Shown one piece after another: positions 1 through 10,268 of a DNA stretch of 64,000 bases. A program made the translations under genes and the position numbers. The notes below the pieces were generated by a model. The model was not told where the DNA came from, searched no databases, and saw only the letters and a program-made list of their open reading frames with translations. Position 1 is the first letter of the stretch; every line of letters begins with the position of its first letter. Location: NCBI RefSeq assembly GCF_018687715.1, contig NC_056762.1:28313864-28377863 (forward strand), written 5' to 3'. The stretch comes from Carya illinoinensis. Taxonomy: Eukaryota > Streptophyta > Magnoliopsida > Fagales > Juglandaceae.

Positions 1-724
1 TTTAAAACTTTTATTCAATTCTAAATAAAATATTATCTTTAGTAAAATGTTATTATTTTTTAAGTTTAAACTGACGAAATTAAAAAATATATATATATAT
101 AATTAAAAAATATTTTATTAATAAACTAATATTTTCCAAATAATTATAGCATCCAAAATTCCTACAAAAAGTTGAGGCGCATGAGACGTCTCTCGACAAT
201 AATAAAAATATTATTTATTTATTTCTATTTATATATATATTTTAAAAAATAAAATATTATTAAAAAATAATTTTTTTAATATCTAAATTAAAAAAAATGA
301 AATTATTGAGATCACCAGACCTAACTTTCGGTGAAAATAGAGGCCCTACTCTTCAATTTTTTTATTTTTTATTTTATTTTTTATTATTATTTTGTTTTTT
401 CAAGCGGCCCTGCTCTTGACCTACTTGTTAAGTATGATGTGTGATTTCGCATGCCCAGCTGACGCAACCCATACTCCCACAGGTGCTTCTCTCTCTCCCC
501 AAAGAGAAATGCTTCTCCGGAAAATGATCCGATAATGAGTCCGATTTCACCCTTTTATTTATTTATTTAATTTAAAATTAAATAAATATTGTGAATTTTC
601 TTTTAAATATTCAAAACAATTAATAAAATAATCAAACTCCTCAATTGAAGGACTCCGAAGGAAAATGAGGACTACTCTCAGTGCCAAGTGGGATACAAAA
701 AGTTGATTAACGAGATCTTTGAAA

Positions 725-1050
725 TAATTTTAATTACATATCATCTTATCTCATTTTTTTTAAATGGTATTTAAATATAAATACATTTAAATTATTCATT
801 AATTATTTTTTAAATTAATTATTATAACTTTTTAAAATTTCAAATTACAAAAAAAAATATATAATTTAACTTTTTTAAATTTCAAAACAAAAATTATATT
901 AAAAAAATTATATTTTAACAATATTTTAAATTTATAATATTTCTTATTCAACTTTGTTCTCTAATTTTTCAAAATCCAATAAATACTTAACTCAAATTAC
1001 TATCTTATTACTATTCACAAATGATTTTAGTATTATTTATAAAATTCTCA
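725..1050 (+). repeat. Dispersed AT-rich MITE-like repeat, copy 1
   Basis: This copy shares a TCATCTTATCTCATTTT start and a core of TTTCAAAACAAAAATTATAT followed by TTATAATATTTCTTATTCAAC with the copies near 2160, 16893, 21755, 22330 (inverted) and 43450 (inverted). Its ends are poorly defined. The family resemblance is visible; the class (non-autonomous DNA transposon) is inferred from size, AT content and inverted ends in other copies. Confidence 0.45.
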
Positions 1051-2159
1051 TCTTATCTGATTCTCCAAATATTCCATGTAATAATCTATATCTAATTTTA
1101 ACCAAAACATCCAGAAATCATCTCAAATGGGTAATTGCACTTTTAAACGCAGAACTTTATATATTTACATTATTTTAGATGAGTAAATATTTAAATAAAT
1201 TTATTAAAATTAATAACAATAATAATGTCATTATTATTAATTAAATTCACACATTACAGATAACTATATATATAGTTCCCTCTCAAAGTATTTGTTGGAA
1301 GATATTCTTATTACTGTTATTATTGTTTTTATTTTTAATAGTATGGTTTATATTACAGTTAAATGATAATTCATGCTTTTAGTTTATTTGAAATGGATTG
1401 TATTTATTTCATTTAAATAACAACGAGTGTTTATTTATAAAATTTAGTGGATTAAAAAACGAATAATCGAAATAATATATAGGAAATAATATTTGCAGTC
1501 TTAAAGTACGCAAGTTTTGCATACTTTTTTTACAAAAGTGGATAAATCTGAAACTCACATGAAATTTTTAATTTTTTTTCAAGGATAGTGTTACTATTCC
1601 ATCCAAGTTTGTCCACTTGGTATGTGACCCCTAGTGTAAATTGCATTTTTTTATTAAATATTTTTAAACATTTTAAAAAATCAATACACTAATAGTCAAT
1701 TTCTTAATTATTAAATAAAACTTATTTTAAAAAAATAAAATAAAATATATGAGCAGTCAAATTGAACTGATAAATTTAGACAGCATAGTTTAATTTTTCG
1801 TTGTACTAAATGTCATGAGAAGATGTTTATTCGAATATAGGGCATAACTGCACTGTAATGAAGTGGTTATTAAACATGAGATCTGGAAACATGGATGTTG
1901 GGGAAACCATAACGCGAGAATAGTGAAGAAAATGAAAGAAAATAATCATACGATACAAAGTTTACTACCTAGTTCTGTAATATGTCTGTCCACAAAGTTA
2001 TAAGGATTTTATTAGAGAGAAGTTAACAATACACTCTGAAAATACAACATTTCTTTCTTCTCACAATCAGTCCCTCACTTTATAGCAGCTTTCCTTCTAA
2101 GGACGCTTTTCCTTCTCCTAAGGAGTTCTTGCTTTCTCTAGTTTAGGTATTTGAATATT

Positions 2160-2375
2160 TTAAGGATTGGTTTGGATATTTAAATATAAATTATTTTATC
2201 TCATATAATTATTATAATTTTATAAATATTCATGTAAAATATAATAAATAATTTAATTTTTTTAAATTTTGAAATAAAATTAAGATTAAAAAATTATATT
2301 ATAATAATATTTTATTCAATTTTTATCAAAATATTTCATCTCATCTCATCTGAACTGTGTAATCAAACGATGCTT
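2160..2375 (+). repeat. Dispersed AT-rich MITE-like repeat, copy 2
   Basis: It begins with GGATTGGTTTGGATATTTAA and ends with TCATCTGAACTGTGTAATCAAACGATGC, written here in two overlapping pieces: TCATCTGAACTGTG and GTAATCAAACGATGC. The ends are imperfect inverted repeats (GGATTGGTTTGG against GCATCGTTTGA). The internal TTATAATAATATTTTATTCAA core is shared with the other copies. Confidence 0.45.
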
Positions 2376-3397
2376 AAAAATACTTCACTACTATTCATTA
2401 TTTTTACCTATTTTTTATTACATTCTACTACTATTTAATATTTTATCATTACTTTTTCATTATTATTTACAGAATATTTGATATTACCTCACTATCCAAT
2501 CACAACTTATACTTTGAGCTTGTTTGGGATTGCGGTGGGAGGTGTAAAAAGTGTGATAGAACGGTTTAAAGTGCTTAAATGATAAAATTTATCTGTTTGA
2601 TAGTTTTACATCAAAATACTTCTAAAAAAAATAGAAAATTTCGTTTCAACAAGAGCATCAAAGTGGTTATTTTTGTTAGAAGCACTTCAGAAAAAATCCC
2701 TATTTTACCGTGATATGTACATTAGAAAATGACCCTTATCATTTTAACACTATTATAATTTTGTCTATCTATATTTTTCATTATTCTTGTATAATCTACT
2801 CAAGACTTTGTCCATCAATATTTTTCATTCTTCTCCTATCACTTATGCATCATTGAAGAGATTTTCTTTTTTATTATAATTATTGAAAAATCTATTAGAC
2901 TGTTTTTGTTATTATTTTATTATAATATTTGATTTTTATCAAGTATATACCCTTTTATGTAATTTCTATCACAAAAAATATTTTTTTAATTTATTTATAA
3001 GTAAATCTAATATGTTTGAAAATATTTTAGACATATAGATCCCAAACAATAAATAACTTTTTAATAATAGAGTTTATTACGTTAAACTCTAAATTATAAA
3101 CCTCAAATTAAAAGTAATATTTTTTACTATAATTTCAAACATATCCTCCAAACCCCACATTATGTGCTTTTATTATATATATGTATATATATGCGCGCGT
3201 GTGTGGCACGGTGAAAACTCTAAAGTGATAATTTTAAATTATTTGTTCGATCGAATTTTCTATTTTACGTTCGGTCAAACAATCTGACTAACGAATTCTT
3301 TATCTAACTTTCGTTTGAGAGATCTATTACAGAAAGGTATAGCAAAATTTTTATTTAATCGTTTTGTCAAATCACAAACCAAATTCCACTACGGATA

Positions 3398-3760
3398 ATG
3401 ATATATTTATTATTTTTTTATTATTATTTTATCATTTGTAATATATTTATTTTTTTATTATTTTTTTTTAAATATTTTTTTAACATCCTTAACCATTAAG
3501 AAAAAATTTAAAAAATATATAATTTTAGTAATAGTTACTTACTTAATCATTAAGTAAAAGAAAATTTTTAAAAAATAATGATATACTTACCACTCTTTTA
3601 TCACTATTTTACTACTTGTAGTATATTTATTTTTTTATTATTATTTTTAAATATTTTTTTAACATCTTTAGTTATTAAAAAATATTTAAAAAATATATAA
3701 TTTTAGTAATATTTATTTGCTTAATTATTAAGTAAAAGAAAAATTTTTTAAAAATTAAAA
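3398..3760. repeat. Tandem duplication of an AT-rich unit of about 180 bp
   Basis: Two adjacent units share the order AATGATATA, TTATCA-TATTTTA, a TTTGTA or CTTGTA box, AATATATTTATTTTTTTATTA, TTTTTTTAACAT, and a TAATTTTAGTAATA box followed by TTAAT-ATTAAGTAAAAG. The first unit spans about 3398-3575 and the second 3576-3760. No coding potential is visible. Confidence 0.55.
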
Positions 3761-4230
3761 AAAAAGAAAAAAAAAAAGGAAAGAAAAGAAAAATCGACCT
3801 TTTTTGCTTTTCCTTCGTTCTCTTGACTTCCTTCTCCTTTATTCTTTTTTTACCTCGAGCATCATAGCTATCCTATAGGATGTTATAACTTTTTCTTATT
3901 ATATTCGAACGGTACAAGGTGGCGAGTCCATTCATGGATGATGAACATGTTCCTTTTATCTTTATAATTTATTTCAGGCCATGCTCTCATGGGGGACCCA
4001 ATGGGCGGCTCAAAAGACTCCCTGCACTGCTGCTGCAGCAGGTCAAGTCTCCGGCTTTAATAACTATAAGGGGCGCCCACCAACGCCCAGAATCAACCAT
4101 GCTGACAGCACTGGAAATGATAGAGGTTTCAGCATTTCTTGACTCTTTTGGGTTTAAACTTTAATTAGAGAAGTTTTCTCGGAGCTGAGAGGATTTTCTC
4201 GAGCTGAAAGATTAAAAAAAACTGAGAAAA

Positions 4231-4540
4231 ATGCAGGGAGGAGGGGAGGCACTCAATTTGCTGGTTGCTCTGACAGTGATCTGGGCTTTCGCTTATGTCT
4301 ACTCCGACATCGATGTGCTGTCTCTGTATCCCTGTCTTTGAGTAAATCTGTTTGTGTTTTATTTGCTCTGGTAATGAGCTGACATGATTATTTGGCGATC
4401 CACTGTAGGTTCTAACTGAAACACTGTATGAGATACTAGATTTCTGCGTGGTAGTGGTGGTAACTATGCTTCTGGTGGTTCTTGTTTGGCTCTGGAGGGA
4501 TACTATTCTTGAATTAAGCCGTGAAATGTCTCGTAACATT
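4231..4540 (+). pseudogene. Broken copy of the first two exons of the IRE1-like gene
   Basis: Exon 1 (4231-4341) and exon 2 (4409-4540) match the first two exons of the gene at 10244 in reading frame, splice sites and hydrophobic pattern, including a shared VYSD motif and a GTGAGT donor after exon 2. Exon 1 has the same 37-codon length as the intact copy, but its last codon is TGA where the intact copy has TGC. Exon 2 has 44 codons against 41. No equivalents of exons 3 to 7 are visible between 4541 and the copia element at 6105. The likely 5' untranslated region is also duplicated: the GGCGGCTCA, AGCAGGTCAAGT and GAAGTTTTCTC boxes recur around 4000-4180 and 10050-10205. This indicates an old tandem duplication that has decayed. 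An alternative splice that avoids the stop cannot be excluded. Confidence 0.65.
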
Positions 4541-4552
4541 GTGAGTATCCTG

Positions 4553-5375
4553 AATTTTTCATTGTACTACGAAGCTTATATAATTTATAAGAACAATGAT
4601 CCTTTTCATATTTAATTTATTATTTGATTTACACTGGCTAAGTGATATATTTTTAAGTAGCTGTTTGAACCAACCACTTAAATAAAAAATTACTTGAAAT
4701 ATAATAAGTAAATTAGCGTAACTGAAAATGATAAAATGTTTCTATTCATAATCAGATCTCACTTATGGCATCTGATTTTAATTTTATGTCTCTGTTCATT
4801 TAGTAAAAACTTTGAACAAATTAAGAGTAGTGTATTTATCATGTTTCTTTTGTGCAAACTCTACTGTTGATTACATGTTGAGGGAGAAGTTCATTTTAAA
4901 AATCTTTATCTTTAAACATCAGTCTAAAGTCATGTTGTTTTGTATGTGAGTCTGGACGTAATCATATTCGTCATACATTACTATATATATCATCCTTATT
5001 TTGGAACATCCATTTAAGTTTATAGGTAACGCTCAATCCATTGGCGCCCCTTTATCACGAGAGTAATTTGATAGTTTCGTGGTTGATGTTATGACATTCT
5101 ATATTTTTGTGGTTATTGTATATATGTTTTTTATCACTTGACGTTACGCTACTACATGCATTAGCTTTTGAGCATGCTGATCATTTTTGGATCTAACGAA
5201 TTTTATTTGTCTTGAGAGTATGTCTAATGTTATAGTTCTTTATGCATTTAATGTTTTCATGCTTACATTTCTTAAGAACGTGTTTCATTCACGATTCAAA
5301 ACTTAGTTTAAGTCTACTTCTGGCTTAATAGACTGAAATGAGTTTTGGGTATATATATATATATATATATATATT

Positions 5376-5423
<48 letters not shown>

Positions 5424-6104
5424 TGTTTTGACTCGTGAAAGATTTTGTAATTTTTTTTTTTCTCTCTGAATTGTCAAAGGAGAGATTATTATTTTTTAGG
5501 CTGGCACTTCGGTATCAAGCAATACTTTGATATAATCTTAATTTTATAAATTAGATTTGATATTTAATTGTCCTAAATCTAGGTACTTTAAAATCTAAGG
5601 ATAGTATGTGTTGATATCAATCTCGAACAGAGAGGCGTATGCAGAGTGGTCCAGGAAATCAATATAGAAGATTTCTTTGAACTTCAAATAGAGAAGCGTG
5701 AATGAGAAGTTGGTAGCAGAGGTTCGCAAATGGTAGGTTAATATGATAAATTTGATTTATATATAGGGCTGTATATAAACATGACTATTCAACAAGCCGC
5801 TCGAGATTAACTCAGTAAAATTCGAGTTTGTCGATTTGTTTATTAAATGAGTCATTAGTGATCACAAAATTATGATTGATTATTAAACAATACTACTTGT
5901 ATAAAACTTAGCTGGATTCAAATAAGCTTGTATAAACTAGAATAACTTTGTATTTATTACTGTTTATAGTATTTTCTCTATATTTATAGTTAAAATATTT
6001 ATTAATATTTGAAAAGATTAGAAGGTATCATGTTCATAATACTATATATTTTACTTAAATTCATATATAAATATAATCATTAATATATGTTTATATAAAC
6101 TTTA
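4553..6104. other. Intergenic region after the broken gene copy
   Basis: There is no recognisable gene. It contains a compound microsatellite at 5350-5418 and otherwise unremarkable AT-rich sequence. I looked for the missing later exons of the IRE1-like copy and did not see them. Confidence 0.6.
5350..5418. repeat. Compound (TA)n-(AG)n microsatellite
   Basis: An uninterrupted TA run (5350-5374) is followed by TT and then AG dinucleotides (5377-5418). A similar TA-to-GA compound repeat lies after the intact IRE1-like gene at 12858-12996. Confidence 0.95.
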
Positions 6105-6228
6105 TGTAGAAACACATGGGACAAATACTTACTATATTCATTGATGTATCATCATATATATATACACTACATACAATTGACATTTATACCCTCACAGGTT
6201 ACACTAATTATAACCATGCCCTCTAACA
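6105..6228 (-). repeat. 3' LTR of the 6-10 kb copia element
   Basis: On the plus strand it starts TGTAGAAACACATGGG and ends CTCTAACA, and it matches 9803-9924 along its length. It is followed on the plus strand by ACTCCCTCTCAAGCTGGGGC. On the minus strand that reads as the purine-rich GAGAGGGAGT tract expected just before a 3' LTR. Confidence 0.88.
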
Positions 6229-6235
6229 CTCCCTC

Positions 6236-7704
6236 TCAAGCTGGGGCATATATATTATATAAACCCAGTTTGAAACAAATAAGGTTTAAACGACTACAAC
6301 ACAATGACTTAGTAAACATATCCACGGGCTGATCAGCAAACTTCACAAAAGGTGTAGAAATGTCACCACTTAGTATCTTATTGCGAATGAAGTGACAATT
6401 AATCTCTATGTGTTTAGTCCGTTCATGGAACATAGGATTAGAGGCAATATGCACTTCAGCTTGATTATCCCAAAATAGCTGAAGGAACCGAATCTCTTGG
6501 AGGAAGTGTTGCAGCCATGTCAGTTCACTAGTAGTGTGAGTCATATTTGGCTTTTGCTCTAGATCGAGCTACTATTGCTTATTTCATACTCTTCCATGTA
6601 ACCAAGTTACCTCCCACAAAGGTACAATATCTAGTAGTAGATCTTCTATCTGAAGGAGATCTTGCTCAATTAGCATCTAAAAAGGTTTCAGCTTTGAGAT
6701 GTCCATTTGGTCAATACAACAATCCAAGACTAGGAGCTCGCTTAAGATAACGAAGAATATGAATTACAGCATCCCAATGGGAGACCCTTGGCATTTATAG
6801 AAACAGAATCAGTACACTTACTGCATAAGATATGCCTAGTCTAGTGATAGTGAGATAATTTAATTTCTCAACAAGTTTTTGATACCTACCTGGATTTCCT
6901 AAAAACTCTCATTCCTCTTTCAAGAATGTATGATTTGGGTCCATAGGCAGTGTCAATAGGTCGTGCACCTAACATGCTAGTTCTTCCAGAAGGTCGAGTA
7001 CATATTTCATCTGAGATAGGTTTGATACCCTTTTTAGATATACTGACTTCAATTCCATTGAAATATCTAAGCTTACCCAAGTATTTTGTCTAAAACTGAT
7101 CATGTATAAACTATTTTAGTCTAGCAATTCCAGTAGAGTCGCTCCCAATAATTACAATGTCATCCACATATACAACCAACAAAATGTAACTTGCATCACT
7201 ATGTAAGTGAAATACTGAGTGGTCTATTCCGCATCTACGAAGACTAAATGCCAATACAGCATCAGAGAACCTCCCAAACCATGCTTGAGGAGATTGTTTC
7301 AAACCATATAATGCCTTCTTTAACTTGCATAAAGTACCTTGATACTCTCCCTGAACAACAAATCCAGATGGTTGCTTCATATAAATTTCCTCATGCAAGT
7401 TGCCATGTGGAAATACATTTTTAGCATCCAACTTAAATAAGGGTTAATCTAAATTAGTAGCAAGAGAGATCAACACTCGAACAAAAGAGATTTTGGCAAC
7501 TAGGGATAAGGTCTTCTCGTAATCAATGCCATAGGTTTGAGTGTAGCCCTTTGCAACCAAGTGGGCTTTCATACGTTCTAAAGTACCATCAGGATGAAAT
7601 TTGATTGTATATACCCATTTATAGCCAACGGATTGTTTAACCAGTAGTAGTGGAACAAAATCCCATGTCCCGTTATGGTGAAGGACATCCATTTCATTTT
7701 TCAT
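6236..7704 (-). pseudogene. Copia reverse transcriptase and RNase H, decayed
   Basis: Minus-strand pieces give the typical copia order. Positions 7704-7444 hold the start of reverse transcriptase (NGTWDFV and GYKWVYTIKFHPDGT). Positions 7431-7111 continue it with the MKQPSGFV region and the catalytic YVDD box. Positions 6544-6236 hold the RNase H end (DNQAEVHIASNP, RTKHIEINCHF, DMFTKSL). The catalytic YVDD survives, but the reading frame is broken between pieces. It would have copied element RNA into DNA in cytoplasmic particles. The family is clear; it is not functional as it stands. Confidence 0.88.
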
Positions 7705-7779
7705 AGCAATCCTTCAACAGATGATGAGGGGGATGTAAGGGCTCGAATGGGTGACTATTGAACATCAAGATAATATAGA

Positions 7780-8755
7780 CTACCAGCTTCATGCCTTGTA
7801 CTAATCTTGTTTCCCGTCTTGAGATCCTGAAAAATACATGAAGAGGGATAAAAGGTCATTGAATATTGAAGATTTTGAGTAATCTTACTAATAGACAACA
7901 AATTAAAGAAAAACTAGGAGCATATAGAATAGACGATAAGGATATATAGTCAGTGAGTTTAATGGATCCAATGTCTGTAACTTTAGCAAGAAAACCATTA
8001 TCAAGAGTGACACTTTTTAGAGATGTTACAGTATTTAGCTTAGATAAGGTAGAAGACAAACTAGTCAGATATTCATTAGCTCCTAAATTAATGATCCATG
8101 GATCTTGAATGGATGAGACAAGACATGAGGATGTTATACCTGAGTGGGTAAGAGTAGGTGGAAGATGAAGCCCATGTGCGACCCAAAAACTGCTCATACT
8201 CATCCTTCGATATACTAATCATATCTGGAGTTGGGTTGGAGCTTGTTGATTGTGATGTAGCATATTGGAAAATGGCCTGATTAGCAGACTCAAATAGTCT
8301 ACCATGTAGATCCCAAAAATAGTCCACTGAATGGTTAGTGCGACCACAATGAGTGCACTTATGAGGCTCTCGACCTTGAGTGCGATTACCTTTGGTATCA
8401 CGTCCCCCACGTGTACCTCTACCACCTTGGCTTCCATGCCCGCTAGGAGCAAACATAAGAGGCAGTCAAAGTGGATCTCTCACTAATCGGGGTCAGAAGA
8501 CAATTGAGATCCTTGCCCAAATAACGTGGTACGTTGAAGTTAGAAGAACACATTAGGAAATAAAGGAAGTTGTGGACTTGCCAAAATTTGAGAACACATT
8601 AACTCGTATTCAGGTTTTAAACCAACAAGAAACCAAACAACATTAAACTTTTCACATTGTTGTAGCATATGTGAAACATCAGAAGTGATAGGTTGATACA
8701 TCTTGAGTTCTTCACATATGCTCATCACTTGAGAATAATACTCTTCCAGGCGCAA
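7780..8755 (-). pseudogene. Copia gag and protease remnants
   Basis: Positions 8755-8540 give a gag-like stretch (EEYYSQVMSICEELKMYQ). Positions 8456-8219 encode a zinc-knuckle-like CTHCGRTNHSVDYFWDLHG sequence, in which the last Cys of a CX2CX4HX4C knuckle is replaced by Trp in the reading seen. Positions 8203-7856 hold protease (WIINLGANEYLT). The usual WIIDSGA catalytic box has become WIINLGA, so the active-site Asp is Asn. A short remnant reading SLYYLD follows near 7760. The end of this stretch is frame-shifted relative to the reverse transcriptase. Confidence 0.75.
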
Positions 8756-9790
8756 AGTACCTTATTCTAATCCAAAGAACTACTTACATAGCTCATATTG
8801 TGTTCCTAGCACCCAAATACATATGTTTGAGATGGCTTCACACCTCTGGGTAGTGTCAAAATGGATCAAACTAAAGCAAATATTAGTCTCAATACTGGTC
8901 AACATCAAAGACAAGATTTGAGCATCCTCTTGCTCCCATTGAGCAAATGTAGAGTTATTTGAGTCAGGTTTGGATCAACCAAGTGGCTAGAAAGTCCCTT
9001 GCCTTTCAAAAATATTGTAGCAGATTTTGACCATAATGTATAGTTCTTTCCATCCAATTTCACGGAAGTCGTAGGCATATTAAAGTTTGGTGCAAGTGAC
9101 TATGACTCAAATTTAGTTGCCATAGGCTCAGAAAAATATCACAATTATACTTGGAGATAGAAAATTCACATAGAATATGAAATATGTATGAAAGAGGGGG
9201 AATATGATCTGGAAACTAGAAACCCAACTCAATTACCTGAAAAATCAACCTGAATAACAAAATTTCGGCTCTGTATCAGACTAAATAGGTCTGTGTCGAT
9301 TGAAACAGGCACGTATTGGCTCGGAATCGGGCCTGTATCAGCCGGTATCGACTCGTATTGGGTTTGTATCGATTTCGGCTTGTTGCTGTCCTTAAGAACA
9401 CAGATTAGGTTATCCTAACCAAGAATAAGATATCTAGGTATTACCTTATCTGCGTTACCAAACAGGTATTATTCTGGATAGGAATAAACTCTTACTCCAG
9501 GTTTTGGATAGCCTATACCTGCAACCAAACACTTCGGGGCTTCAATTTTTCCGACGACAGAAAATGTCGATGATGATGGAAAATGTCCCAATAATCACAT
9601 AAAATGTTAGCGAGTTCACCCCTGTCACCCAGTACCGGAGACGACAACGGAAACTCCCCGGAGACAACTTCAAACACTACGGGCTGCCGCCGATGAATTG
9701 AGAAGCCACAGGGATGCGCGGAAGATGACGGCGAACTCAGATTTCGGCATGAACCACAGTACACCACTTACCACAATCCGACAATAGGGA

Positions 9791-9802
9791 GCTCTGATAC
9801 TA
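9791..9802 (-). other. tRNA-Met primer-binding site of the copia element
   Basis: The minus strand reads TAGTATCAGAGC directly after the LTR end. It differs by one base from the TGGTATCAGAGC complement of plant initiator methionine tRNA that many LTR elements use to prime reverse transcription. Its exact contact with the LTR end supports both the LTR boundary and the minus-strand orientation. Confidence 0.85.
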
Positions 9803-9924
9803 TGTAGAAACACATGGGACAAATACTTACTTTATTCATTGATGTACCATTATATATATACACTACATGCAATTGACATTTATACTCTCACAGGTTACAC
9901 TAATTACAATCATGCCTTCTAACA
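9803..9924 (-). repeat. 5' LTR of the 6-10 kb copia element
   Basis: On the minus strand it starts TGTTAGAAGGCATG and ends GTGTTTCTACA. It pairs with 6105-6228. Differences include C/T changes in the TACCATTATA and ACTCTC regions and the loss of one AT unit. Confidence 0.88.
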
Positions 9925-10235
9925 GTAAAGATATGAGCAAAAAGTTAAAAGTTGTTTGTCAAGATTAGTTAATCAATAATGATGTTGGCCCTGTGTTTGA
10001 GCACTTATTTTATGCTATGTTGTAATGTTAGGTGGGTCATTGTAGACTCAAATGGCGGCTCAGACGAGGGACTGTCCGATCGACTTCAATCAATAGCCGT
10101 AGCAGGTCAAGTTTTACCGACTTCTTTACTCGGCACTGCAGTAAATGAGTCGATGAGGACTGCATTTGTTAAATTTTGTCTTTAACTGCAGAAGTTTTCT
10201 CAGAGCAGAGAGGACATTCTCGAACCCAACAAAGC

Positions 10236-10268
10236 ATGAGGAAATGCCAAGAATTAAGGAGGCAGTAA
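10236..10268 (+). promoter_or_regulatory. Overlapping upstream ORF before the IRE1-like start
   Basis: An ATG eight bases before the proposed start opens a 10-residue frame (MRKCQELRRQ) that ends inside exon 1 in a different frame. If this part is in the mRNA, ribosomes starting there would miss the main start, so it could lower translation. The broken copy at 4231 has no ATG at the matching place. Confidence 0.4.

Larger units (their letters stand above)
1..3920. other. AT-rich intergenic region
   Basis: I see no coding sequence with support here. The stretch is very AT-rich, with runs of A and T and short TA tracts (near 90-105 and 3175-3192, the latter followed by CG and TG dinucleotides). 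It holds two copies of a dispersed AT-rich repeat and one tandem duplication, listed separately. The one short open frame near 954-1178 lies within repeat sequence and has no recognisable domain. Confidence 0.7.
6105..9924 (-). mobile_element. Ty1-copia retrotransposon, integrase deleted
   Basis: Read on the minus strand, the order is a 122-bp LTR (9803-9924), a primer-binding site touching it, a leader, gag-like sequence with a CCHC-type knuckle, protease, a short GAG-pre-integrase remnant, reverse transcriptase, RNase H, a purine-rich tract, and a 124-bp LTR (6105-6228). Both LTRs end in TG...CA. Only about 150 bp lie between protease-like and reverse-transcriptase-like sequence, so the integrase core is missing. 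Several stops and frame changes break the polyprotein. The LTRs differ by about eight substitutions plus small indels by eye, so this is not a recent insertion. The flanks (CTTTA on the left, GTAAA on the right) do not form a direct target duplication. The element sits between the broken and intact copies of the IRE1-like gene. Confidence 0.88.

Noticed and set aside
4165..4539. A 124-codon minus-strand frame across the broken IRE1-like copy
   Set aside because: It is antisense to exons recognised by homology and splice sites on the plus strand.
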